From: Lytechinus variegatus
Taxonomy: Eukaryota > Echinodermata > Echinoidea > Temnopleuroida > Toxopneustidae
DNA: 64,000 nucleotides
Direction: 5' to 3'
Assembly (NCBI RefSeq): GCF_018143015.1
Contig: NC_054751.1
Location: 25,340,783 to 25,404,782, forward strand
Positions 34,836-44,137 of the stretch are shown here, in pieces. The notes beneath the pieces were generated by a model. The model had not been told where the DNA came from and ran no database searches. It saw only the letters and a list, made by a program, of their open reading frames with translations. The translations under genes were made by a program, and so were the position numbers. Every line of letters starts with the position of its first letter. Position 1 is the first letter of the stretch.

Positions 34836-35898
34836 CAGTGGCGTAGCTACTGGGGGGCATGTGCCCCCCCCCCCCCTGAGATTTGGTGTGCCCCCCAGGT
34901 GCCCCCCCCCCGAAAAAATTGGCAGAGCAAAAAAAAAGAAAAGAAAAAAGGGAGAGAGAACAAAGAAAAAGGAAAAGAAGAAGAAAGACAGAAGAAAAAA
35001 GAAGAGGAAAATAAGAGGAGGAAGACGAGTGAATGAAATAATGTGAGGGGAAGACTTGCAAAAAAAATATTTCATGTTACTCTGAAATTTTTGCTTGCGC
35101 TTCGCACGAGAATTGCCTGTTTGATGAGAGTCATATCTTGCTCAATAAGCTGATATGGAGCAAGTTTTGAAGTCAATATACAAAACATATTTTAGCTCGG
35201 ATATCGAGCATTTTTCGCATTATTAATGATACCCAACTGACTATATCCTAATTATGACTTACTAAATATGAATAGAGTGTCCCGCTTTTAGGTCTAAAAT
35301 CTCAATTTTCTTCCTCTCGCGCTTCGCGCTCGCATCAATTGTTTAGTTACATACCTATCCCATTAATTAATACAAAAAGTGCTTAAAATGACCCTTTTTT
35401 TAAGTCGGAATGTCAAACAATTTGCTCGCGCTTCACACTCGCATTATTGAAATATATACCGTCTTCGTGGGTAACTGTAAGCAGTCCTTAACAGGTCCCT
35501 TTTCGATAATGCTAGAACAGTTGATAAAAATTTCTGTTCGCGCTTGGGGATACCTACGAATCTTGTTCAGGATCACACGTAACATTGCCCAGAAAATTAA
35601 ATTTTCAGGAAAAAATACATTAAAGTAAACAAAAAAATCGCTCGCGCTTCGCGCTCGCACTTTTTATAAGGCTTATGAGATTATTTTATGTTTATGTTGT
35701 TTTATAAGAATAAAACTAAGAAGTGACTGGTATAGGTGAAGATAATTTCGGGCCCCGTCCCCTATTGGCGAAAGTCGGATCCGCCCTTGTGGACACATAC
35801 ACACACTGAAAAAATGGCCGGTGCCCCCCCCCCCCCTGAAAAAGCAAGGACCCCCCAGTGCCCCCCCCCCCGGGAAAAAATTCCTAGCTACGCCACTG
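34836..35898. mobile_element. hAT-like non-autonomous element, 1063 bp
   Basis: The ends are exact inverted repeats, cagtggcgtagcta and tagctacgccactg, each followed inward by C- and G-runs ('gtgcccccc'). The target duplication is ggtctgtt (34828-34835) and ggtctgtg (35899-35906), 7 of 8 identical. Inside, a word near 'gctcgcgcttcgcgctcgca' occurs five times (about 35090, 35320, 35422, 35538, 35638). No transposase ORF is present. A fragment of the same element precedes the LINE at 4190-4508. Confidence 0.9.
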
Positions 35899-35906
35899 GG
35901 TCTGTG

Positions 35907-36768
35907 TGCCTCGCACACTGGAAGTCTCGTTCGGATCCTGCGTTGATAATGAGGCGCTAAGGCATTATTTTTCGACCGACCTACCCTCGTAATCATCGAG
36001 CACGATGTCCGCTAGCTAGCGATCATATAAGAGCACCGGAGCAAAATTGGATCTGATTGCATTTCGATCGTATTCTGTTCAAAATGGGGTCATCCATTGA
36101 TCCATGTACATAGAACCATTATTTGCTCTTAGACGTGACCACCATTTGGTTTTTCCCTCTCTTACTCTCTCTCTTTAACTTGTATTATTTCAATGTAGGC
36201 CTACGTGAAAATTGTCACTTTCTATAATAAGAAAAACACATTTGATGCAGGCAAATAAAAAATAGGAGGCGAGAATGGGGTTTGAAGTTATTGACATATT
36301 TGTTTTTAATGTTGTAGGTTATTCGTACCAAAACAATGTTTCACTTGTCTTGATTGCCAAGAACCGGATTAATTTTCTTAAAGCTTGTTCGTATAAAATA
36401 CTGGCGTACAGATGGGGTAGCTTGAGGTCATTCCCCTTAAAAAAGTAAAGTTCCACGACAAAGCCCCCCCCCCCCAAAAAAAAATGGTGAAAATGAAAGA
36501 AACGGAAAACAAATGGAGTAATTACGTTATTTTCTGATCAGAATAAGTGCCGAATTTTTCACAAAATTTGATTTTCGTTTTGAAAAGGTCTATTTTTTTT
36601 ATTTTTTTAGGGGGGTTCATATGTCGCAACTGAAAGAAACGATAAATCGTAATTGTAAGGGTTAAAGTTCATTGGCGGTCAGAAATTCAGACTGATGGCT
36701 ATAGGAACGTTATAGAAATAACCGTACGCCATGTAGTCACATTTGTTGATACCAAGCGATTAGGAATT

Positions 36769-36769
<1 letters not shown>
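35907..36769. other. No gene recognised
   Basis: Contains a C-run at 36465-36474 and poly-T/A stretches. No exon-like segment was found. Confidence 0.5.

Positions 36770-36842
<73 letters not shown>
36770..36842 (+). repeat. (AT)n microsatellite, about 72 bp
   Basis: About 36 uninterrupted AT units. The 65-codon minus-strand ORF across it is an artefact of alternating Ile-Tyr codons. Confidence 0.98.
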
Positions 36843-36845
<3 letters not shown>

Positions 36846-36946
36846 GTGTGCATTCATTGTCCAATGTTGATGCGCTTTGTCTATGAGCGAGGAATGAGGT
36901 TGACGAGAATGTCCCCATGCGTGACTGAAACACCCTTTTATATCAT

Positions 36947-37673
36947 AAAAGGGTAAGTTCACCATGAAGAAAAGTTAGTTGCAAAAACAGCCAAAAAATA
37001 ATAATATTGGTGATTTAGTTTGATGAAAATCCATTAAAGATTATGGAAGTTATTAGAATTTTAATTTTTAGATTTGTGACGTCATAAACGAGCAGCTGCC
37101 CCTATTATGTTATGTAATATAAAATGCATAAATTTCCATTTTAATGGTTCGTGATTGCTTATTTTTGTTTTCTTGTAAGGAACGGGTGTGAAATGATATG
37201 TCTCTTGATATACTGAAGTAAAAACCGTTTTCAATTTCCTGAGAAAAGGACATTTTAAAGATTTTGTACCATACGATATAAAGGAAAGCTGCTCGCATAT
37301 AAAATGACGTCATATAGCTCAGTCATATAGCTCAGTCGGCAGAGCGGTGGTTCGGATTCCGGTGACCCGTTTGGGTTCGATTCCCAAGTGGTGCGCTAGT
37401 GCCCTTTGGTAAGGCATTTATCCTCATTACCAGGTCCCTCGGAGAGGACCTTAAGCCGTTGTTCCCCTGGTTGCTTGCTCACAGGCATTCGTTCTTTCTT
37501 AGCAGTCAGGTAAAAGCCTCGGTATAACATGGCAATGGTATATGACTTGAATCAAATTTCAAATAACTTTTTTTTAATTCTTTGTTGGATTTTTTAACAA
37601 AGCTTTGTCAATATTATATTTGTTATTTTTCAGCTATTTCTATATTAAACTAATTGTGAGGGTGTACTTCCCT
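36947..37673. mobile_element. TTAA hairpin MITE (family 3) interrupted by a SINE
   Basis: The left arm (36947-37312) follows the 19135-19639 copy closely, including 'ttgtgacgtcataaacgagc' and 'ctgctcgcatat'. The right arm resumes at about 37546 and ends at TTAA (37674-37677). Between them sits the SINE at 37318-37545. The left TTAA has decayed. Confidence 0.85.
37318..37545 (+). mobile_element. tRNA-derived SINE (family C), plus strand
   Basis: The head 'tagctcagtcggcagagcgg' is an A box and 'tttgggttcgattccc' a B box. A body follows with 'gcgctagtgccctttggtaa' and 'cctcattaccagg'. A minus-strand copy lies at 46690-46870. The first 13 bases of the head (catatagctcagt) are duplicated in tandem at the 5' end. 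It is flanked by atgacgtca / atgacttga, a likely decayed target duplication within the host MITE. Confidence 0.8.
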
Positions 37674-38246
37674 TTAAAGTCATATGCAAGGGAGCTCATT
37701 GCAACTGATCACATTTCAACATTTTCACACGATCTATAGGCTACTCTGCCGATAAACCCATGGAAGCTTTAACATCCATAACAATAAGCGTATGTTTTGT
37801 TGACACCTCCCCTTTTTTTCTTTTTACTTAGAACATGTACGTTACTTTGAAATTAAAAAATATCCATCTCATTAACTTGCCCGCTTCTCTTACTTTCCGG
37901 CCACATCGGATTGTCTGTTAATTTTGGAACATTACATGTAGCACGTCATGTATCATACTTTTTAAATTTGATTTAAAAATAACTTGAAATTTGATAGAGA
38001 ACATCGTTACATTTCCTTTTCAATAGATTATTTTTTCCTTTACATTCCCCTTCTGTTTTTTTTGTTTATTTTGCTTTTGCTTTTCCTATTTATTTATTTA
38101 TTTATTATTTTTTTTTGGGGGGGGAATGGGGGATTTCAAAACATAATTGGATGTTATCTAATTGAGATACTTGAGGGAGTTTGTCGGTGAAGAGGCGTAG
38201 ATGGCGCTAATGATTTACGGTATTACGAAATCTCAGAAATTATTTC

Positions 38247-39073
38247 ATGAAGATGGCAGCCTCCTGTGTCCATCATGTGCAATTAGCTGTGAGAAACGGG
38301 TCCCGATATGTGCATAAATTGATATCAAATGTCAATTTTAAGCTATTTGCAGAGAGGAGAGATGTGGACAGCACTGACTGGGTGCTCAGAAGTGGGTCAT
38401 CTATATTTGTAGTGAGTGAACATCGAGCTGAAGTCTTACGGAACCCGGCATCGCAAGTTCCCCGGAACTCCGGGCGAGATGATTGCTCCGCCAACCCGCT
38501 GACGTCACCCACCATGACACCTGCATTTTCTACACGGCTTTCAGAAGTTCATCATCTAGGATACGTATCACCACCTATTTCAACTCATAATCTGCGTTTA
38601 GAATTGCCATCTAGTGCTCTTGGAAATATAGATACAGTTTGCAATGTCGCTTTTGAAGTGTGTAATGTTTCTGCAACAGTAGAACTTGCGCAGAAAGGAG
38701 GCGCTAAAGTTTTGCTAGAACCAACGTTAATCAAAGACTCAAGTGGATATGTGACTGTTGCTGCAATCAAATCTTGTGTTGGGAATGTGGTACATACAAT
38801 TCTAAATACAGAACATTATGATGGTGTATTTTTACCTGGATTTAGTAAAGTATCGGATTTGGATTTGTGCAATAATTCCATTTCATCACACAACATTTGC
38901 GATGACTCTCCACAAAGTTGTCAGTCAGACATTGATGATCATGTAAAGCCTGAATCAAAGGAAACCGTAACACATTTTGATCATGTTACATTTGCCATTC
39001 CAACGGGATCTTCAAATAAAGTTCTAGATTGGTATGAAAAATGTTTTGGGATGAGGAGATTTTGGTTGGATAG
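38247..39073 (+). CDS. hpdl: HPDL exon 1
   Basis: Starts at the first ATG (38247); a second ATG two codons on (38253) would give MAASC..., closer to the start of vertebrate HPDL. The exon encodes the whole N-terminal domain ([27 protein letters not shown]) and the beginning of the catalytic domain with His246. The donor is 'GATAG|gtaaga'; the frame closes four bases later in the intron, which confirms the border. The region after about residue 70 ([11 protein letters not shown]...) is a family-atypical Ser/Pro/Thr-rich insert. Confidence 0.93.
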
Positions 39074-42000
39074 GTAAGATCAAGATTTAATGAAAGTTTT
39101 GTACAATGTTAGTTTAGCAATCCTTATAAAAGTCAAATGAAGATGACAACAGAGTTTGTTATGAATCGCGATATCATGATTTCAATTGAATTTGTTTTAT
39201 ACTTCACTGATCTGCAAAACATGGCCATCAGCATAGCTAGATGAATGAATAACCGAGAATGTATTTTGAGGAGTAATATATAGGCCTATGAAGTAGAACA
39301 GAATTACTAAAAATTTTCAGAGTATTCTCATATGTCCCGAATATTCATCCACAAAAGAAAAATGACTAAGGTACATGTAGAGCTAATGCTGAATTAAAAA
39401 TGCCGAGCCAATTTTAACTCAAAAATTGAAATTTCCTGCATAAAGTATAGTAAATCAAGGTATCGTAGGGCCCTGTGTAATGTATCAAGGCTGTTTTGTT
39501 TACTGTTTTTGTTTACACTTTAATATTTTTAATGTAGTGACATAATAGAGCTACTAGTACTTAGAGATCAAAGTTACAGATGAGTCATTTCAGAGGAACA
39601 ACTAACATTTTCTTTTCTTCTGTAGAAACGAAGACAAGTTAGAAGGATTCCTGGTTCGAGGGAGCAATGTAGGTCTGCGGATGAAGGCCATGGAATACTG
39701 GAGGTGTGCAGAAACTGGTTTGGTTTTCTCTGAGAAGTCTAGCAATGAGAGAAGGAATCACAGACAAGGAACAAACATGATGTTTGTTGTAGCTGAGGCT
39801 CTACCAGAACAAGGTATTGCTATGTTATGATTAACAGACAGGATGGTGCTAGATGGGGCATGGCATCAATCCCTCTGATATTTTGAATGAAAGGGAGAGG
39901 GAAAATATGAAAAGGGAAGAATGAAAGAATAATGATAATATGGGCATATTTAACCAGGGTAGCCACTTCATTTTGGAAAACTGTTCTACCAGTGGGCCCT
40001 TGCTATTATTAGAAGAAAGAAAGAGTTTGGATATTGAATCCATTCCCCATTCTACAACAGACCCATCTAATCCAGACGGAAAGTTGTTTCCAATCAAGAA
40101 AAATAATCCAGTTTATGTTACTGTGGAAACTCTAATTATGTAACTTTTATTTGACATTTAGGAATCAAGTGAACTGAATTAAAGTTCAAATATCAGAGTG
40201 TTTGGATATTAGAACTATGAAAAAAAGCAATGTCAGTACTTACAGTCTTACTTTCATTGTATAGCTTGGGAATTCTGCTAGTCGAGAGGTTATGCAATAT
40301 TTGACAATGAAATCAGCAAGTCTTTAAATATTCTTTCCTTGCTTCTAGGACCTAATCAAGTTGAGACGTTCATACAGCAGCATGGTGGGCCTGGCGTTCA
40401 ACACATTGGTCTCTATGCACCTGATATCGAGTACACAGTGGCCTTACTGAAGGAGCGAGGTTTGGACTTCATGGTTCCTCCAAGCACTTACTACACTGAG
40501 GTTAGTATATGACACTGGGGAATGTTTAAGTTAGGTGTTCAAATCTGTTGTTGATTTTTTTTTTTTTTGGGGGGGGGGATATCTACACCAGCCATAGCAC
40601 CAGACTTGAAATGAGGTGTTGATTTCAGGGTGCCTCCAAGCACTTGCATCACTGAGATGAGCAAATGACACTTCAATTTTGATGTTAAAGGAGAATGAAA
40701 CCTTTGGAACAATTAGGCTTGTGTCAAAACAGAAAAATCTAAGAATAAGAACAAAGAAAGTTTGAGAAAAATCGGACAAATAATGATAAAGTTATAAGCA
40801 TTTGAATACGGTATTGCAATCACTAATGCTAAGGAGATCCTCCTATTGGCAATGCGACAAGGATGTTTGATGTCACATGTGAACAACTTTCTGGTGATGG
40901 ACTATAAAATGCCCCCAAAATGATTCTTTTTGCTTTTTCTTATGGTGATACAAACTCTTCATCCATGATGTATTCTTTAAAAATCTGTATTACATGCCCT
41001 CCTATAGAAAGAAAACATGATCTACTGATGGATGTGATAAGAGAGGCAGTTTAAGTGAAAAATATGCTAAAGTAATGGGGAGAGTTGTTCACAAGTGACA
41101 TCACACATCTTTGTCGCATTGCCAATGTGAGGATCTCCATAGCTTTAGTGATCGCAATATTCAAATGCTGATCACTTTTTCATTATTTGTCTGATTTTTC
41201 TCAAACTTTCATTGATCTGTTTCTTTGATTTTTCTGTTTTCAAACAAGCTATCTTGTTCAAAAGGTTTCATTCTCCTTTAACATCTGGTGTTGAGTGATA
41301 CTTACACCAGTCATAACACCAAACTTGAAAGTAGGCTGGTGTTTAGATTGATGTCACTAGGTGCTGAACAACTGCCAGAAGAGGCATCCATATGAAATAC
41401 TTCAAGAATAAGAAGGTATCATTAAGCCAATAGATTTAACTAATTTTTTCTATTCCAAATAATTTTGTTATCCTGGAACCTGGCCTTGGCCTTGATGATA
41501 ATGTGGCCTTGTCCTTGGCCTCGGTTGTCTAGGCCTTTTTCTTATAGTTCCAAAGTCCTTTGGATTGGCCTCAAACAGTCTTTCCTTGGTGTTGGCCTGA
41601 ACTTTCAGGCCTGGTGCACAACACTGACCATAGCAGGAATAGTAGTAGGCTTAGCCTACTGAATCACGCTCTCAGCATCAACACAATCTTTGCCCAGTTT
41701 TAAAGTCAACTCTTTGAACTTCCAAGGACTTGCACATTTTTGTCTCACCTGCATAGCAGAGTGAGACTATAGGCGCCGCTTTCAACATTCAACGGCGGCG
41801 GCGGCGGCGTCAACATCAAATCTTAACCTGAGGTTAAGTTTTTGAAATGACACCATAACTTTGAAAGTATATAGACCTAATTCATGAAACTTGGCCATAA
41901 GGTTAATCAAGTATTACTGAACATCCTATTAGAGTTTCATGTCACATGACCAAGGTCAAAGGTCATTTAGGGTCAATGAACTTAGACCATGTTGGAGGAA

Positions 42001-44056
42001 TCAACATCAAAATCTTAACCTGAGGTTAAGTTTTTGAAATGACGTCATAACTTATAAAGTATATGGACCTAGTTCATGAAACTTAGACAGACATAAGGTT
42101 AATCAAGTATCACTGAATATCCTGCATGAGTTTTATGTCACATGACCAAGGTCAAAGGTCATTTAGGGTCAATGAACTTTGGCCAAATTGGGGGTATCTG
42201 TTGAATTCCCATCATAACTTTGAAAGTTTATGGATCTGATTCATGAAACTTGGACATGATAGTAATCAAGCATCACTGAACATTTTGTGCAAGTTTCAGG
42301 TCTCATGATTAAGGTCAAAGGTCATTTAGGGTCAATGAACTTTGGCCATGTTGGGTTTTTTTGTTGGATACCATATCTCTGTAAGTTTATTGGTCTAGTT
42401 CATAAAAAGTGGACATACAAGAGTAACCATGTATCACTGAACATCTTGTGTGAGTTAGAGTAGTTATCAAAGTCAGCACAGCTGCTATATTGAACTGCAT
42501 GATGCAGGTGAGACGGCCAGAGGCATTCCACTTGTTCTATAAACATACTTGTATGTATTTCTATTCTTTATGACAAACTGAATTTGTATGAATTAATGTT
42601 TACAAAAATGACTAAATCGCTGAAATGGAAGAAAATAAATGTATATAGAGAAGAGGTACATGTATTATTCCAAATGATGAGAGGGTGATTCAATCTACAC
42701 AGGACATTAAAAGTTTAAACAACACCTTTGAATGAAAATGTGTCTATAGGTTGGAAAGCTGGAGGAGATGAAAGTGGTAGGGAAGGATCCATCCGCCCTC
42801 AAGGAACTTGGCATCTTACTTGATGCAGAAGATTTCCAAGACTACATAGATGATGATGCCCAGGATAGATTGGATTTGGAGGACCCTAAAATCAGGTAAA
42901 CACAGAATTTTTTCGAAAACAATGTAAAGCTGAAGTTCCTCTTGGGATGGATGGAAACTCCAAGGTTCAGTCCACCCCAACAACAATCTAATTTGAATAA
43001 AAAGAGCAAACTTTCCATTACTCTGACAATGTTACCAAAATCGGATGTTAAACAGGAAACAATGTCAATTTTAGAGTTTTACCTGTTCACCCCCCCCCCT
43101 AAAAAAAACCTGCAGCAAAGTTGAGAGATGATGTTGTCTCACACTCACTATTTTGTAAGTACATGTATTGTATAATATTTATATTTGTGTAGATTTGACA
43201 AGGAGGAAGAAGCACAACAAAATGAATCCAACAATGATTCACATACAAGTAATGAGTGAAGAACTTAATATTTCATATATAATGCAAGTATTCACACAAC
43301 TTTTCTTGTATATCACTTTCAAACATAACCCTTTACAATAAATTCTTCTGAACAATGCATGCAAGTGCTCACACAGCACTTTATTGACATCATTTTCAAG
43401 TGTAAATATGTAATCTACTTATCTGAACAATCCCACAGGCATCTTGTGCAAGTGTTCACACAGCTGTTCTTCATTGATATCAATTTCAAGATTAAACCTA
43501 TGCTAATTTTCTAATCTGAACAACCGAATAGGTATCTTATGGAAGTGTTCACACAGCCCTTCTTCATCAATGTCACTTTAAACTTTGAAACATAAACCTC
43601 TATTATTCGTCTAATCTGAACAACCCCACAGGTGTCTTAGGCAAGTGTTCACACAGCCCTTCTATATTGATATAAATTTCAACTTTCAAGCAGAAACCTT
43701 TAATAATCTAATATGAACAACCCCACAGGCATCCTATGCAAGTGTTCACACAGCCCTTCTTCATTGATATAAATTTTAACTTTTATTTGAATCACAAATG
43801 TTTAATAATCTTCTATTCTGAACAACCCCACAGGTATCTAATGCAAGTGTTCACACGGCCCTTCTTTGATCGAGATACATTCTTCCTGGAGGTGATCCAG
43901 AGGCAGGGAGCTTGTGGGTTCGGCGCAGGCAATATAAAAGCTCTCTGGAGATCCGTTGAGGCTTACATGGTGCAGAAAGAGGCTTCGGAGAAGGAGGCCC
44001 AGGAGGAGCCTTCCGAGAAGGAGCCAGAAAAATCAAACGAGTACTTACATTACTAG
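38247..44056 (+). CDS. hpdl: HPDL: 4-hydroxyphenylpyruvate dioxygenase-like protein
   Basis: Five exons (38247-39073, 39626-39813, 40349-40500, 42750-42895, 43834-44056) splice in phase to 511 residues. The fold is the two-domain vicinal-oxygen-chelate dioxygenase. Iron ligands expected from HPD-family enzymes are His246 (FDHVTFAIP), His357 ([12 protein letters not shown]) and Glu457 ([22 protein letters not shown]). Motifs shared specifically with vertebrate HPDL include FLPGF-KVS, GILLD, LMQVFTR-FF-DTFFLE and RQGA-GFG-GNI-ALW-SV. Human HPDL is mitochondrial and makes 4-hydroxymandelate for the coenzyme Q head group, so the same role is inferred here. The protein is longer than human HPDL (371 residues): about 50 extra residues in the first domain, an acidic insert at the end of exon 4 and an acidic Glu/Lys/Ser tail. 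Classical HPD of tyrosine breakdown is the main alternative but fits the motifs less well. Confidence 0.93.
39626..39813 (+). CDS. hpdl: HPDL exon 2
   Basis: The acceptor 'ttcttctgtag' ends at 39625 and the donor is 'CAAG|gtattg'. The frame reads [25 protein letters not shown] and ends [14 protein letters not shown]. It begins with the last base of a split Arg codon and ends with the first base of a Gly codon. It corresponds to the beta strands between the first and second iron ligands. Confidence 0.92.
39953..40016 (-). repeat. SINE family A tail fragment in HPDL intron 2
   Basis: 'ccagggtagccacttcattt' and 'tctaccagtgggcccttgct' followed by attatta match the tail region at 649-715 of the SINE copy near the window start. 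Only the tail is present. Confidence 0.5.
40349..40500 (+). CDS. hpdl: HPDL exon 3
   Basis: The acceptor 'ccttgcttctag' ends at 40348 and the donor is 'ACTGAG|gttagt'. It encodes [22 protein letters not shown] and ends in the [10 protein letters not shown] substrate-pocket region. His357 in VQHIGLY is the second iron ligand. It ends in phase 0. Confidence 0.93.
40689..41278. mobile_element. TTAA hairpin MITE (family 2) in HPDL intron 3
   Basis: Flanked by TTAA at 40685-40688 and 41279-41282, with arms matching the copy at 18274-18807 ('aggagaatgaaacctttgga', 'ggtttcattctcct'). The interior word 'gatgtttgatgtcacatgtg' is mirrored in the right arm. It is non-coding. Confidence 0.9.
41742..42514. 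repeat. Inverted-end element with four ~165-195 bp tandem units, HPDL intron 3
   Basis: Ends: gtctcacctgcat on the left and atgcaggtgagac on the right. Between them, a (ggc)n patch leads into four degenerate direct units, each of the form 'aactttgaaagt-ta-ggacct', 'ttcatgaaactt', 'tcactgaacat', 'aaggtcaaaggtcatttagg'. Three units contain the exact word AGGTCAAAGGTCA (41953, 42149, 42312). No ORF of interest. I do not know the transposon class; related units lie at 63505-63850. Confidence 0.8.
42750..42895 (+). CDS. hpdl: HPDL exon 4
   Basis: The acceptor 'gtgtctatag' ends at 42749 and the donor is 'ATCAG|gtaaac'. It reads [30 protein letters not shown], followed by an acidic segment ([18 protein letters not shown]) that lengthens the loop before the last conserved block compared with vertebrate HPDL. 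It ends with two bases of an Arg codon. Confidence 0.92.
42960..43158. mobile_element. Decayed MITE family 1 fragment in HPDL intron 4
   Basis: 'agtccaccccaacaa', 'tttgaataaaaagagcaaac', 'ccaaaatcggatgtta' and 'ctcacactcactattttgt' follow the arm of the 11223-11822 copy in order. The remainder is scrambled, with a C-run at 43091. Confidence 0.65.
43193..43259 (+). other. hpdl: Possible alternative last exon of HPDL
   Basis: After 'atatttgtgtag' the sequence splices in phase to exon 4. It adds an acidic tail of 21 residues ([20 protein letters not shown] and E) and then stops (TGA 43257-43259). Such a product would lack the third iron ligand Glu457. The tail's Glu/Lys/Ser make-up resembles that of the normal C terminus. 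Splice signal and phase support it; nothing else does. Confidence 0.3.
43281..43820 (+). repeat. Tandem array of exon-5 acceptor copies in HPDL intron 4
   Basis: Six degraded units start at about 43281, 43351, 43426, 43519, 43619 and 43716, with the seventh being the true exon 5 border (43821). The later units are 93-105 bp. Each holds 'ctgaacaaccccacaggtat'-like acceptor sequence followed by 'atgcaagtgttcacacagcc' and 'cttcttcattgatat', i.e. copies of the polypyrimidine/AG and first ~17 codons of exon 5. Similarity to the real exon is highest in the last two units. Confidence 0.9.
43834..44056 (+). CDS. hpdl: HPDL exon 5 (terminal)
   Basis: The acceptor 'caaccccacag' ends at 43833. The exon reads [20 protein letters not shown], with Glu457 as the third iron ligand, then [20 protein letters not shown], and ends in a charged tail ([20 protein letters not shown]) with stop TAG at 44054-44056. 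The frame is also open upstream through 43736 because the last array unit is in frame with the exon. Confidence 0.93.
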
Positions 44057-44131
44057 GCTTCAAGGCTCTTTGATCAGATATTATTTTTGGATGATAATAT
44101 ACAATGCATGTGCGAATGAGGATTGATTGGA

Positions 44132-44137
44132 AATAAA
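44132..44137 (+). terminator. Candidate poly(A) signal of HPDL
   Basis: The first AATAAA after the stop codon, 76 bases downstream. Further hexamers follow (e.g. near 44378 and 45000), so a longer 3' UTR is possible. Confidence 0.4.

Noticed and set aside
34785-35075. Hydrophobic Phe/Leu-rich minus-strand ORF as a membrane protein
   Set aside because: It is the translation of a purine-rich stretch inside a hAT-like element.
36768-36965. ORF ending in an Ile-Tyr repeat
   Set aside because: Produced by the (AT)n microsatellite.
37318-37395. A tRNA gene
   Set aside because: It is the head of a SINE that has a second copy at 46690-46870 with the same non-tRNA body.
41450-41640. Exon with 'ccttggcctt' repeats in HPDL intron 3
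   Set aside because: Low-complexity repeat. It is not needed for the HPDL reading frame and lacks convincing splice sites.
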